Source: Bog-756 sp963699055
GTDB taxonomy: Bacteria; Actinomycetota; Acidimicrobiia; Acidimicrobiales; RAAP-2
NCBI GenBank assembly: GCA_963699055.1
Contig: CAVOTA010000002.1
Location: 868,001-932,000, forward strand
Reading direction: 5' to 3'
DNA: 64,000 nucleotides
This document shows, in pieces, positions 19,114 to 27,525 of the stretch (the stretch's first letter is position 1; each line of letters starts with the position of its first letter). The notes under the pieces are model-generated. The model saw nothing but the letters and a program-made list of their open reading frames with translations. It was not told the DNA's origin and searched no databases. Both the position numbers and the translations under genes were made by a program.

Positions 19114-20946
19114 ATGCCCATCCTCACCCGTGACGACATCCGCAACGTGGCCATCGTGGCCCACGTCGACCACGGGAAGACCACCTTGGTGGACGCCATG
19201 CTCTGGCAGTCGGGTGCATTCCGTGACAACCAGTCGGTCAACGAGCGGGTCATGGACTCCGGTGACCTCGAGCGCGAGAAGGGCATCACCATCCTGGCCA
19301 AGAACACCGCCGTGCTGCACGGCGGGGTCAAGATCAACATCATCGACACCCCCGGCCACGCCGACTTCGGCGGTGAGGTCGAGCGGGGCCTGACCATGGT
19401 CGACGGCGTCCTGCTGCTGGTGGACGCCTCCGAGGGCCCGCTCCCCCAGACCCGGTTCGTGCTGCGCAAGGCGCTCGAGGCGCGCCTGCCGGTGGTGCTG
19501 GTGGTCAACAAGGTGGACCGGCCCGACGCACGCATCGACGAAGTGGTCCACGAGGTCGAGGAGCTGTTCCTCGACCTCGACGCCGACGAGGACCAGATCG
19601 ACTTCCCCATCCTCTACTCCAACGCCCGCGCCGGGTGGGCGGCCACCGAGCAGGGCGTGGAGGGCACGGACCTCGAGCCCCTGTTCCAGGCCATCCTCGA
19701 CCGCATCCCGGCGCCCCACTACGAGGAGGGGGCGCCGCTGCAGGCCATCGTGTCCAACCTCGACGCCTCCCCCTACCTCGGCCGGCTCGCCGTGTGCCGC
19801 GTCCACAACGGGACGCTCACCAAGGGCGCCGTCGTCGCCTGGTGCAAGCTCGACGGCACGATCGAGCGGACCAAGATCACCGACCTGTTCATCACCGACG
19901 CGCTCGACCGGGTCGACTGCGACTCGGCGGGTCCGGGCGAGATCGCCGCCGTGGCCGGCATGGCCGAGATCACCATCGGCGAGACGCTGGCCGACGCCGA
20001 CGACCCCCGACCGCTTCCGGTCATCACCGTGGACGAGCCGAGCCTCGGCATGACCATCGGCATCAACACCTCGCCGCTGGCCGGAACCGACGGCAAGAAG
20101 CTGACCGCCCGCCAGGTGCTCACCCGCCTGGAGGGCGAGCTCATCGGCAACGTGTCGCTGCGGGTCCTCCCCACCGAGCGACCCGACACCTGGGAGGTCC
20201 AGGGCCGCGGCGAGCTGCAGCTGGCCGTCCTGGTCGAGACCATGCGCCGCGAGGGGTTCGAGCTGACCGTGGGCAAGCCCCAGGTGGTCACCCGGGAGAT
20301 CGACGGCAAGCTCAACGAGCCGATGGAGCGGGTGGCGATCGACGTGCCCGACGACTACCTCGGCGTGGTCACCCAGCTCATGGCCCTGCGCAAGGGCACC
20401 CTCATCGAGATGGTCAACCACGGGACCGGATGGGTGCGGATGGACTACCGCATCCCCGCCCGCGGCCTGGTCGGCTTCCGCACCGAGTTCATGACCGAGA
20501 CCCGCGGGACCGGCATGCTCCACCACGTCTTCGACGGGTGGGAGCCGTGGCACGGCGAGCTGAAGACCAAGCGCAACGGCTCGATGGTGGCCGACCGCCG
20601 GGGCATCACCACCGGCTACACCCTGATGAGCCTCCAGGAGCGCGGGCTGCTGCTCGTCGGCCCCGGCACCGAGGTCTACGAGGGCATGGTGGTGGGCGAG
20701 AACGCCCGCGACGAGGAGATGGACGTCAACCCGACCAAGGAGAAGAAGCAGACCAACATCCGGTCCGCCTCGGCCGACGAGGCCATCCGCCTCACTCCGC
20801 CGCTGCTCCTCTCGCTGGAGCAGGCGCTCGAGTTCATCGCCGACGACGAGTGCGTCGAGGTGACCCCGAACTTCGTGCGCCTGCGCAAGGTCATCCTCGA
20901 CCAGACCACCCGCGGCCGGCTCCGCAGCCGGGCCCGCAAGGGCTGA
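19114..20946 (+). CDS. typA: ribosome-associated GTPase TypA/BipA
   Basis: A 610-residue translational GTPase, normal length for TypA/BipA, which binds ribosomes and helps growth and subunit assembly under stress. Visible motifs are the P-loop AHVDHGKTT, the switch region EREKGITI, DTPGHADFGG and NKVDRPDAR. The C-terminal half carries the EF-G-like domains and the TypA-specific end. It is transcribed alone, between the giant adhesin gene and a tRNA on the opposite strand. The start is set by ATG 19114, which follows a TAGCCT box and gives the usual TypA N-terminus. Confidence 0.97.
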   Translation: MPILTRDDIRNVAIVAHVDHGKTTLVDAMLWQSGAFRDNQSVNERVMDSGDLEREKGITILAKNTAVLHGGVKINIIDTPGHADFGGEVERGLTMVDGVLLLVDASEGPLPQTRFVLRKALEARLPVVLVVNKVDRPDARIDEVVHEVEELFLDLDADEDQIDFPILYSNARAGWAATEQGVEGTDLEPLFQAILDRIPAPHYEEGAPLQAIVSNLDASPYLGRLAVCRVHNGTLTKGAVVAWCKLDGTIERTKITDLFITDALDRVDCDSAGPGEIAAVAGMAEITIGETLADADDPRPLPVITVDEPSLGMTIGINTSPLAGTDGKKLTARQVLTRLEGELIGNVSLRVLPTERPDTWEVQGRGELQLAVLVETMRREGFELTVGKPQVVTREIDGKLNEPMERVAIDVPDDYLGVVTQLMALRKGTLIEMVNHGTGWVRMDYRIPARGLVGFRTEFMTETRGTGMLHHVFDGWEPWHGELKTKRNGSMVADRRGITTGYTLMSLQERGLLLVGPGTEVYEGMVVGENARDEEMDVNPTKEKKQTNIRSASADEAIRLTPPLLLSLEQALEFIADDECVEVTPNFVRLRKVILDQTTRGRLRSRARKG

Positions 20947-20998
20947 GCCGGGCCCGCACGGGGCCCGCACGGGGTCACCACCGGGGCCGACCGCCGGC

Positions 20999-21074
20999 TG
21001 GCTCCGAGGGGAGGGCTCGAACCTCCAACATCCGGCTCCAAAGGCCGGCGTTCTGCCAATTGAACTACCTCGGA
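20999..21074 (-). tRNA. tRNA-Gln (anticodon TTG), CCA encoded
   Basis: Read on the minus strand it folds as a full cloverleaf. The acceptor TCCGAGG pairs with CCTCGGA; the D arm is GTTC/GAAC with loop AATTGGCA. The anticodon stem CCGGC/GCCGG encloses CTTTGGA, so positions 34-36 are TTG. The T arm is GGAGG-TTCGAGC-CCTCC. The discriminator is G and CCA is encoded (20999-21001). Proline (TGG) was considered, but the five-pair stem fixes the register on TTG. Confidence 0.88.
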
Positions 21075-21177
21075 CCGGTACGGGCCGGCACCTCGGACCG
21101 GTGCCCGCGCCCCGACCAGGCTACTCCCGGCCCGTGCGGCCCCTCGGCCCTGCCGCGGGAGTCGGGCACGACCCCGA

Positions 21178-21183
21178 TAGGCT
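21178..21183 (+). promoter_or_regulatory. leaderless-type -10 box of the two-component operon
   Basis: TAGGCT ends 9 nt before ATG 21193, the same spacing as at typA; no ribosome-binding site intervenes. Confidence 0.5.
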
Positions 21184-21192
21184 CCCGACCCG

Positions 21193-21864
21193 ATGCGAAT
21201 CCTCGTGGTGGACGACGATCCAGCGGTGAGCGGTGCCCTGCAGCGGGCGCTGCGACTCGACGGCTACGAGGTGACCCTCGCCAGTGACGGGCCACAGGCG
21301 CTCGAGGAGGTCGCCGTGCGCCCGCCCGACGCCATGGTGCTCGACATCGGCCTGCCCACCATCGACGGGCTCGACGTGTGCCGGCGCATGCGCGCCGCCG
21401 GCGACGACACCCCCGTCCTCATGCTCACCGCACGCGACGCCGTCGAGGACCGGGTGCAGGGCCTCGACGCCGGGGCCGACGACTACGTGGTCAAGCCCTT
21501 CGCCCTCGCCGAGCTCCTCGCCCGCCTGCGGGCACTCCTGCGCCGTCGGCCCGAGGACCCCGGGGAGACCCTCTCGTTCCTCGACCTCAGCCTCGACCCG
21601 ATCACCCGTGAGGCCCATCGCGGGGACCGCGTCTTCACCGTGACCCGGATCGAGTTCGACCTCCTGGAGCTCCTCCTGCGCCACCCGCGCCAGGTGCTGA
21701 CCCGCGAGCTGATCCTCGACCGGGTGTGGGGCTACACGTTCGACTCGGGCACCAACTCGCTCGCCGTCTACGTCGGCTACCTCCGCCGCAAGACCGAGGA
21801 GGGTGGCGAACCCCGGCTCATCCACACGGCCCGTGGAGTCGGCTATGTCCTGCGCGAGCCCTGA
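21193..21864 (+). CDS. OmpR/MprA-type response regulator
   Basis: A 223-residue regulator. The receiver domain (1-~115) has the acidic pair in LVVDDDPAV, the phosphoacceptor Asp in VLDIGLP, the Thr in MLTARDA and the Lys in YVVKPFA. A C-terminal OmpR-type winged helix (~130-223) ends NSLAVYVGYLRRKTE...RGVGYVLREP. It should bind DNA as a dimer when phosphorylated by the kinase encoded 21 nt downstream. The pair resembles mycobacterial MprAB, which senses envelope stress, but the stimulus here is unknown, so I give no symbol. Confidence 0.92.
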   Translation: MRILVVDDDPAVSGALQRALRLDGYEVTLASDGPQALEEVAVRPPDAMVLDIGLPTIDGLDVCRRMRAAGDDTPVLMLTARDAVEDRVQGLDAGADDYVVKPFALAELLARLRALLRRRPEDPGETLSFLDLSLDPITREAHRGDRVFTVTRIEFDLLELLLRHPRQVLTRELILDRVWGYTFDSGTNSLAVYVGYLRRKTEEGGEPRLIHTARGVGYVLREP

Positions 21865-21885
21865 CCGCCGGGGCGGCGTCGGCCC

Positions 21886-23298
21886 GTGACGTTCCGGACC
21901 CGCCTCGTGCTCGTGGCCACGGCGGCGGTGCTGGTGGTGGTGCTCGTCGCCTCGGTGGCCACCTACATCGTCGCCTACAACTCCCTGGTCGGCTCCATCG
22001 ACGTCACCCTGCAGCAGGACGCCCGCACGTTGATCAGCGGCAACCAGATCGGCGTGCTGCCGAAGATCCAGAACACCTGCGGGCGCGCCGCGGGCTACTG
22101 CACGCAGATGGTGTGGGTCGGCGGGCACGTGTACCCCGGTGACCCCCAGGTGCTCCCCGTCACGCCGGAGGTGGCCCAGGCGGCGAGCAGCCTCGGGAAC
22201 GCCCCCGAGCTGCTCTTCACCACCAAGGTGGGGGGCATCAGCGTGCGCGAGATCGCCCTCCCGCTGGCGGGGCCCTACCACTACACCAACGGCACCTCGG
22301 CACTCACCATGGACTACGGCGGGGCACTGCAGCTCACCGCACCGCTGACCGGGGTGAAGCAGGGCCTCCACCGGTTGGCCGTGGCCCTGTGGCTGATCAT
22401 CCTGGCCGGGGTCGGGCTCGCCGTCGCCCTCGGACTGGCCGTCGGCCGCACCGTGCTCCGTCCGCTCGACGAGCTCACCGGGACCATCGAGGACCTCGCC
22501 CGGACCACCGACATGTCCCAGCGACTGGACCCGGGCGGTCCCGACGAGCTCGGCCGGCTGCGCCGGGCGTTCAACCGGCTCCTCGCCGCCCTCGACTCGT
22601 CACGGGAGAGCCAGCGCCAGCTCGTCCTCGACGCCTCCCACGAGCTGCGCACCCCGCTCACCAGCCTGCGCACCAACATGGAGGTGGCCCGGCGGATGGA
22701 GGAGCTGGCCCCCGACGAGCGCGAGGTCCTGATCGGCGACGTCCTCACCCAGCTCGACGAGCTCACCTCGCTGGTGGCCGACATGGCCGAGCTGGCCCGG
22801 GGCGACCTGCCCCAGCTGACGTCGGGCCCGGTCCGCTTCGACGAGCTGGTGCTGACCGCCGTGGAGGCCGCCACCACCCACGGGAGGAGCCGTGGCGTCA
22901 CGTTCGCCGCCTCCACCCGTCCGTGCTGGGTCCAGGGGTCGTCGGCCCGCATCGAGCGGGCGGTCGACAACCTGCTCGACAACGCGCTCAAGTACAGCCC
23001 CGACGGCGGGCTGGTCGAGGTGGGGTGCGCCGAGGGCGTCCTGATCGTCCGCGACCACGGCCGGGGGGTGTCCGACGCCGACATCGAGCACATCTTCGAC
23101 CGGTTCTACCGCGCCCCCGAGGCCCGCAGTCGGCCCGGGTCCGGCCTGGGCCTCGCCATCGTCGCCCAGGTGGCCCTCGACGAGGGCGGCCAGGTGAGCG
23201 TGCACCACGCCCCCGGAGGTGGAGCGCTGTTCCGCTTCGCCCTCCCGGCGATCGCCCCGCCCCACCCCGCCGGGACGCCGTCGACGACTGACGGCTGA
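21886..23298 (+). CDS. membrane sensor histidine kinase
   Basis: A 470-residue kinase. TM1 is at ~7-29, a ~130-residue extracytoplasmic sensor with two Cys follows, and TM2 is at ~163-187, followed by HAMP. The H box is DASHELRTPLTS (His ~251), the N box DNLLDNALKYSPDG, then RDHGRGVSDAD (G1), FDRFYRAPEA (F) and GSGLGLAIVAQ (G2). It should autophosphorylate and pass phosphate to the regulator encoded just upstream. Start: GTG 21886, giving an Arg-containing N-terminus before TM1. The sensor domain matches nothing I recognise. Confidence 0.92.
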   Translation: MTFRTRLVLVATAAVLVVVLVASVATYIVAYNSLVGSIDVTLQQDARTLISGNQIGVLPKIQNTCGRAAGYCTQMVWVGGHVYPGDPQVLPVTPEVAQAASSLGNAPELLFTTKVGGISVREIALPLAGPYHYTNGTSALTMDYGGALQLTAPLTGVKQGLHRLAVALWLIILAGVGLAVALGLAVGRTVLRPLDELTGTIEDLARTTDMSQRLDPGGPDELGRLRRAFNRLLAALDSSRESQRQLVLDASHELRTPLTSLRTNMEVARRMEELAPDEREVLIGDVLTQLDELTSLVADMAELARGDLPQLTSGPVRFDELVLTAVEAATTHGRSRGVTFAASTRPCWVQGSSARIERAVDNLLDNALKYSPDGGLVEVGCAEGVLIVRDHGRGVSDADIEHIFDRFYRAPEARSRPGSGLGLAIVAQVALDEGGQVSVHHAPGGGALFRFALPAIAPPHPAGTPSTTDG

Positions 23299-23344
23299 GG
23301 CGTCCGGCACCCGGGGCCGTATGGCGTCATCGTCCCTGCTCGGC

Positions 23345-23350
23345 TAGGGT
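23345..23350 (+). promoter_or_regulatory. leaderless-type -10 box of the bS22 gene
   Basis: TAGGGT ends 10 nt before ATG 23361 and supports independent expression of the tiny gene. Confidence 0.45.
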
Positions 23351-23360
23351 GCCCACCGAC

Positions 23361-23462
23361 ATGGGATCCCTGATCAAGAAGCGCCGCAAGCGCATGCGCA
23401 AGAAGAAGCACAAGAAGATGTTGAAGGCCACTCGTTGGCAGCGGCGGGCCGCGGGCAAGTAG
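23361..23462 (+). CDS. 30S ribosomal protein bS22 (AURKAIP1/COX24 type), 33 aa
   Basis: A 33-codon gene, too short for most ORF filters. The product begins MGSLIKKRRKRMRKKKHKKM and ends RWQRRAAGK, so about half its residues are Lys or Arg. This is the pattern of the actinobacterial small-subunit protein bS22, seen near the decoding centre in mycobacterial ribosome structures. It has its own TAGGGT box and ends 41 nt from the convergent ispE gene. The match is from memory of the family, not a search. Confidence 0.9.
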   Translation: MGSLIKKRRKRMRKKKHKKMLKATRWQRRAAGK

Positions 23463-23503
23463 CCCCGCCTGCGACGAGCGGCCCGGTCACCCGGTCCCGA
23501 GCG

Positions 23504-24343
23504 TCACGGCAGCACCTCACCCACCGCCGGCGACGTCCCCGTCGCCACCAGCGGAGCGCGCCGACCCCCGACCTCCAGCCAGACCCGGTCCTCGCGACCC
23601 AGTCCTGACGCGTCCCCCTCGACGAACCACGTCGAGCCGCTGCCGGCCAGCCGTGGCCGCTGACCGCTGGCCGCCTCCAGGGCGTCGCGCCACTCGGCCA
23701 GGCGGGGTTCGACGGCCAGTGCGGCATCCTCCAGGTCGTTGCCGTGGGCACCGTGTCCCGTTCCGACCCCCCGGACCCGGGCCGCGTCCCACGCCCGGTA
23801 GACCGCCACCGTGTCCACGCCGAAGGGCGGCAGCACCAGGACGAACGAGCGCGCCACGAACGGAAGGGGCGTCAGTTCCTCGCCGATGCCGGTCACCCGT
23901 GCCCGGCCCCCGGACAGGCAGAAGGGCACGTCGGCCCCCAGGGCGGCGGCCACCGACCGGTCGGCACACCCGGCCCAGCGCAGCACGGCGGCGGCGTCGG
24001 CCGACCCACCCCCGAGGCCGGCGCCCGGGGGGATGCGCTTGACCAGGCGGACCCGGGCCGTGCGTCCGGTGGCGACGAGGGCCCGGGTGACCAGGTTGTC
24101 GCCGGCCGGTCCCACGGACAGGTCACGCCCACCGACGTCCCCGCCCGGCCAGTCGGTGACCACCTCGAGCGTGCCGCCGCCGCCCGGGGAGGGGGTGATC
24201 TCGAGGGTGTCGGCCAGATCGAGGGTGACCATCTCGGCATCCAGCAGGTGGTAGCCGTCGGGACGGACACCGGTGACCCGCAGCGACACCGTCAGCTTGG
24301 CCGGTGCCGTCCACGTCGTCGGTCGGAGTTCCACGGCGCTCAC
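23504..24343 (-). CDS. ispE: 4-diphosphocytidyl-2-C-methyl-D-erythritol kinase
   Basis: A 279-residue GHMP kinase that phosphorylates CDP-methylerythritol in the non-mevalonate isoprenoid pathway. Motifs: the substrate segment PAKLTVSLRVTGVRPDGYH, the ATP-binding loop PPGAGLGGGSADAAA, and the third GHMP motif LAGSGSTWF. The start is GTG 24343, whose bases overlap the ksgA stop (GTGA), so the two are translationally coupled. The open frame extends upstream through ksgA but that part is a shadow. The ksgA-ispE order is standard in actinobacteria. Confidence 0.95.
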   Translation of the reverse strand: MSAVELRPTTWTAPAKLTVSLRVTGVRPDGYHLLDAEMVTLDLADTLEITPSPGGGGTLEVVTDWPGGDVGGRDLSVGPAGDNLVTRALVATGRTARVRLVKRIPPGAGLGGGSADAAAVLRWAGCADRSVAAALGADVPFCLSGGRARVTGIGEELTPLPFVARSFVLVLPPFGVDTVAVYRAWDAARVRGVGTGHGAHGNDLEDAALAVEPRLAEWRDALEAASGQRPRLAGSGSTWFVEGDASGLGREDRVWLEVGGRRAPLVATGTSPAVGEVLP

Positions 24344-25200
24344 GGCACGCCCGAGGCCCCGGGACGCCACCAGGCGAGGCGCTGCCACTCGGCGAGGTCC
24401 AACTCCTCGGCCCGGGCCGTCGGGGCGATGCCGGCGGCGGCGAACGCCTCGGGGGCCACCAGGTCCACCAGCGAGCGCCGGAGCATCTTGCGGCGGTGGG
24501 CGAAGCCACCCCGCACCACCGCGAACAGGCGGTCGTACTCGGGCGTGCCCGGGCCCTGCCGTTCCCCGCCGGGGGTCGCCAGCCGGTCGGCCCTCCGGTC
24601 CAGACGCACCAGCACCGACTCGACCCGTGGCTGGGGGATGAACACGCTGGCCGAGACCTTGCCGACCACCGCCGCCGTGGCCCAGTAGGCCACCTTGACC
24701 GACACGGCCCCGTAGGCGTCGTCCCGGGCCCGGGCGGCCAGGCGCTCCCCCACCTCGCGCTGCACCATGACCAGCAGCGACGCCACCTGCGGCGCCTCCT
24801 CCAGGACCCGCATCACCAGCGGGACGGCCACGTTGTAGGGCAGGTTGGCCACGAGCGACCATCCCGGTTCGGGGCCGAGCACGTCGGCGAAGTCCATGGT
24901 CAGGGCGTCGGCGTCCACCACCCGGACGCCCTCGGGCTCGACGACGCGGCGCAGCACGGGGAGGACGTGGCGGTCCACCTCGACCGCTGTCACCCGGGCA
25001 CCCGCCTCGGCCAGCGCCAGGGTGAGCGATCCCAGGCCGGCGCCGATCTCGACCACCCGGGTGCCCGGTTCCACACCGGCCAGTCGCACGATGCGCCGCA
25101 CCGTGTTGGCGTCGGCCACGAAGTTCTGGCCGAGGGCCCGGCTCGGGTGCAGCTCGTTCGCCAGGAGCAGCTCGTGGATCTCCGCTCGCCCGTGGGTCAC
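24340..25200 (-). CDS. rsmA: 16S rRNA (adenine1518/1519-N6,N6)-dimethyltransferase
   Basis: A 286-residue KsgA/RsmA methyltransferase that dimethylates two adjacent adenines near the 3' end of 16S rRNA during 30S maturation. Visible motifs: LGQNFVADANTV, the SAM-binding EIGAGLGSLTLALAE, and the catalytic NLPYNVA. I place the start at GTG 25200 (VTHGRAEIHELL); a longer frame to 25239 adds 13 residues with no family similarity. The stop overlaps the ispE start. Upstream is the secreted double-psi-barrel gene. Confidence 0.94.
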   Translation of the reverse strand: MTHGRAEIHELLLANELHPSRALGQNFVADANTVRRIVRLAGVEPGTRVVEIGAGLGSLTLALAEAGARVTAVEVDRHVLPVLRRVVEPEGVRVVDADALTMDFADVLGPEPGWSLVANLPYNVAVPLVMRVLEEAPQVASLLVMVQREVGERLAARARDDAYGAVSVKVAYWATAAVVGKVSASVFIPQPRVESVLVRLDRRADRLATPGGERQGPGTPEYDRLFAVVRGGFAHRRKMLRRSLVDLVAPEAFAAAGIAPTARAEELDLAEWQRLAWWRPGASGVP

Positions 25201-25266
25201 CCGCTCAGTGTGGCACCTCGGGGCCACGGCACCTTCCATGCCCGCCCGCCGCCGGCCCGGGTCGCC

Positions 25267-25800
25267 TCACCAGCTGAGCTGGGCGTCCACGACCCCCTGC
25301 GAGAGGGGGGCGAGCTCGGCGAAGGTGTCCGTGGCCAGGTCGATCGAGCGGGCCGTGTCCGCCTCCCGGTCGTCCACCACGCAGGTCACCGTGGCGCCGT
25401 CGGCCGGATTGGTGACCCGGACGACGGTCCCGAACGGCAGCCACGGACTGGCGCACCGACCGGCCGGGTGGTCGTAGTACGTGACGATGCCCGTCGTCCG
25501 TACCGCACCGCCGACCACCGCCGGCGGACCGGTGGTGGTGGTCGTGGTGGTCGGGGGCACGGTCGTGGTGGTGGTCGTGGTCGGCGACGGTGCCGTGGTG
25601 GTCGTCGTGGTCGTCGGGACATCGGTCCGCACGGGGGCGCTGTCGATGACCACGGGCGGGGTGGCGCCCGTGGTCCGGGCGACGGACGACGCCGCCGACC
25701 CGGCAGCGGGCCGGGGCACGGGCCCCGGGGTGGCGGACGCGTCGGTGCCGTTCTGCAGCAACAGGAGCGGCACGACGAGCACGGCTCCGCAGAGGAGCAA
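25267..25800 (-). CDS. secreted RlpA-like double-psi beta-barrel protein
   Basis: About 177 residues: a hydrophobic N-terminal segment, a long low-complexity Thr-rich linker (~60-95), and a C-terminal domain with TYYDHPAGRCASPWLPFGTVVRVTN and CVVDDREAD...IDLATDTFAELA, the hallmarks of RlpA-like double-psi barrels. Such domains bind or cleave peptidoglycan. It sits between tatD and ksgA, where actinobacteria usually carry rpfB, but no G5 or transglycosylase domain is present. The start is uncertain: TTG 25800 gives a signal peptide without the usual basic n-region; the frame continues upstream through RTEAPRGRRHG, but I see no ATG/GTG before an in-frame stop. Confidence 0.7.
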   Translation of the reverse strand: MLLCGAVLVVPLLLLQNGTDASATPGPVPRPAAGSAASSVARTTGATPPVVIDSAPVRTDVPTTTTTTTAPSPTTTTTTTVPPTTTTTTTGPPAVVGGAVRTTGIVTYYDHPAGRCASPWLPFGTVVRVTNPADGATVTCVVDDREADTARSIDLATDTFAELAPLSQGVVDAQLSW

Positions 25801-26107
25801 CGCGATGCCGTGCCGGCGGCCCCGGGGGGCTTCGGTCCTCAGGACTCCACTCTCCTACTCGGACGACGTCCCTCCCCCGACAGTCCCGGGATCCGGGCCG
25901 CCTGGTGGACGGCACCTCCCGGGGAGAGGATGGACTGCGGGCGGCTCCTCCGAACCGTCCACGGCCACCGGGCTCCGACACGGCTCCGGCAGCGGCACGA
26001 CCGCTCCGGGGAGCGGCCGTCCCGGTAACGCTAGGTCCTCACCGGGGAAGGGGCAAACCGGAGTGGGATGCCCCCGATCGCCACGACCGTCCGCCTACGA
26101 TGACCCG
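25801..26107. other. divergent intergenic region
   Basis: No gene is supported. On the minus strand a TAGCGT hexamer (26033-26028) could drive the secreted-protein gene with a ~220-nt leader; within it CCGCTC-CGGG-GAGCGG (26001-26016) forms a perfect hairpin. On the plus strand TACGAT (26096-26101) lies 6 nt before the lipoprotein ATG. I looked for the c-di-AMP (ydaO) riboswitch that precedes rpf genes in other actinobacteria and did not find its conserved blocks. Confidence 0.4.
26096..26101 (+). promoter_or_regulatory. leaderless-type -10 box of the lipoprotein gene
   Basis: TACGAT ends 6 nt before ATG 26108, so the transcript should begin at or within a base or two of the start codon. Confidence 0.55.
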
Positions 26108-26650
26108 ATGCACGGACCCCGGAACGCGTCGCTCGCCGCCGCCGCACTGATCGCCCTGGTCGTCCCCCTGGCCGCCGGGTGCTCCAGCTCACCCGCGACG
26201 ACCACCACGACGACCACCCAGCCGACTGCGTCGACCGGCGGCTCGACCACGACGACGGTCCCCGCGCTGCCCGCCACCGGCAGTGTCGACGGCGTCACCC
26301 TGGCCGTCACCTCCTCGCCGGCCACCGGGACCATCGGCCACACCACGATCCACGTCACCGCCGTGCTCACCGGCACCGTCAAGGGTGCCACCCTCGGCTT
26401 CCAGGTGTCGGACCAGCCCTCGGCCGAGACGGGCAGGCCGGCCACCAGCCAGCACGTGGTGGTCCAGGGACCGGGCACCTTCCGGATGCCGGTGGGCTTC
26501 AAGCCCACGGCCGCGGGGACCTGGTCGGTCACCGTCACCTACTCGCCGTCGGACGCCTCGGCCTCGAAGCTGAGCGTCTCCGGGCTCCCCCCGGCGGTCG
26601 GCAGCTCGCCGCCCTTCCCGCAGCTCCGCACGGTCGTCACCGCCGGCTGA
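26108..26650 (+). CDS. putative lipoprotein, function unknown
   Basis: A 180-residue protein with a lipoprotein signal: basic MHGPRNAS, a hydrophobic stretch, and lipobox LAAGC (Cys ~25). A Thr-rich linker (~30-55) follows, then a ~110-residue domain with beta-rich character (VHVTAVLTGTVKGATLGFQV and TAAGTWSVTVTYSPSD), possibly Ig-like. It should be anchored to the outer face of the membrane. It lies alone on the plus strand between two minus-strand housekeeping genes. I recognise no family. Confidence 0.75.
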   Translation: MHGPRNASLAAAALIALVVPLAAGCSSSPATTTTTTTQPTASTGGSTTTTVPALPATGSVDGVTLAVTSSPATGTIGHTTIHVTAVLTGTVKGATLGFQVSDQPSAETGRPATSQHVVVQGPGTFRMPVGFKPTAAGTWSVTVTYSPSDASASKLSVSGLPPAVGSSPPFPQLRTVVTAG

Positions 26651-26665
26651 ACCGCCCGGTGCGGG

Positions 26666-27517
26666 TCAGACCCGGAACGCCCGCCGGGCGTTCGCCGTGG
26701 TCAGTGCCGCCACCTCGGCGGTGGCCACGCCCCGGACCTGGGCGATCGTCGCCCCCACCAGCGGCACCCGGGCCGGCTCGTTGGGCGATCCGCGGTGGGG
26801 CACCGGGGTCAGGAACGGGGAGTCGGTCTCGACCAGCAGGCGGTCCGGCGGGCACAGGGCGGCCGCGTCGCGCACCTCCTGGGCGTTCGCGAAGGTCACC
26901 ACGCCGCTGAAGGAGAGCGACGCCCCGAGGTCGAGGCACCGGCGGGCCTCGTCCGGCCCCCCGGTGAAGCAGTGGACGATCGTGCGCTCCGGCACGCCCG
27001 TCGCCGCCAGCACGTCGATCGTGTCGTCCCACGCCTCGCGGGTGTGGATCACCAGGGCCAGGTCGTGGCGGCGGGCCAGCTCCACCTGGAGGGCGAACGC
27101 CTCCCGCTGGACCGGCCGGGGCGAATGGTCGTAGTGGTAGTCGAGTCCGCACTCCCCGATCCCGACCACCACCGGGTCGGGATCGGCCAGGGCGTCGGCC
27201 AGCACGGCGTCGAGGGCGTCGACACCGTCCACGGCGTCGTGGGGATGGAGGCCGACCGTCGCCCACATGGCGACACCCTCCCCCGCCGCCGGGCCGCCGG
27301 GACGACGCATCCCGGTGGCCAGGGTCACGGCCTCGGCCGACGAGGCGGCACCCGTGCCCACGCACACCAGGCGGGTCACGCCGGCCTCGGCCGCCCGGGC
27401 CAGGGTGGCGGCCAGGCGGTCGGCGTGGGGCTCGACCGGCCCGTCGCCGGCAGGAGCCTCGAACTCGTCCTGGAGATGGCAGTGGGAGTCGAACCACCCG
27501 AGTACGGCGTCGTCCAC
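26666..27517 (-). CDS. tatD: TatD-family metal-dependent DNase
   Basis: A 283-residue TIM-barrel hydrolase. The metal ligands are visible in DSHCHLQDEF, GECGLDYHYD, VIHTREAWDDT, VHCFTGG and VETDSPFLTP. TatD enzymes are 3'-5' exonucleases or D-aminoacyl-type hydrolases with roles in DNA repair. The start is GTG 27517, 8 nt after the metG stop; the open frame above it is a shadow of metG. The metG-tatD order is conserved in many bacteria and suggests cotranscription. It is slightly longer than the usual ~260 residues because of an insert near residues 60-80. Confidence 0.92.
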   Translation of the reverse strand: MDDAVLGWFDSHCHLQDEFEAPAGDGPVEPHADRLAATLARAAEAGVTRLVCVGTGAASSAEAVTLATGMRRPGGPAAGEGVAMWATVGLHPHDAVDGVDALDAVLADALADPDPVVVGIGECGLDYHYDHSPRPVQREAFALQVELARRHDLALVIHTREAWDDTIDVLAATGVPERTIVHCFTGGPDEARRCLDLGASLSFSGVVTFANAQEVRDAAALCPPDRLLVETDSPFLTPVPHRGSPNEPARVPLVGATIAQVRGVATAEVAALTTANARRAFRV

Positions 27518-27525
27518 GGTGGTCC

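Noticed and set aside
14903..19393. 1496-codon plus-strand frame inside the FN3 array
   Set aside because: Out-of-frame shadow, rich in His/Arg/Gln, running through the repeats into typA.
20941..20985. GGGCCCGCAC repeats after typA as a terminator
   Set aside because: The copies are direct rather than inverted repeats; no clean stem-loop could be drawn.
20999..21074. tRNA-Pro (TGG) reading
   Set aside because: Would need a shifted anticodon loop; the five perfect stem pairs fix the anticodon as TTG.
25801..26107. c-di-AMP (ydaO) riboswitch before the secreted-protein gene
   Set aside because: The expected conserved blocks around GGGGTGAATCC and GGGTAGGG are absent.
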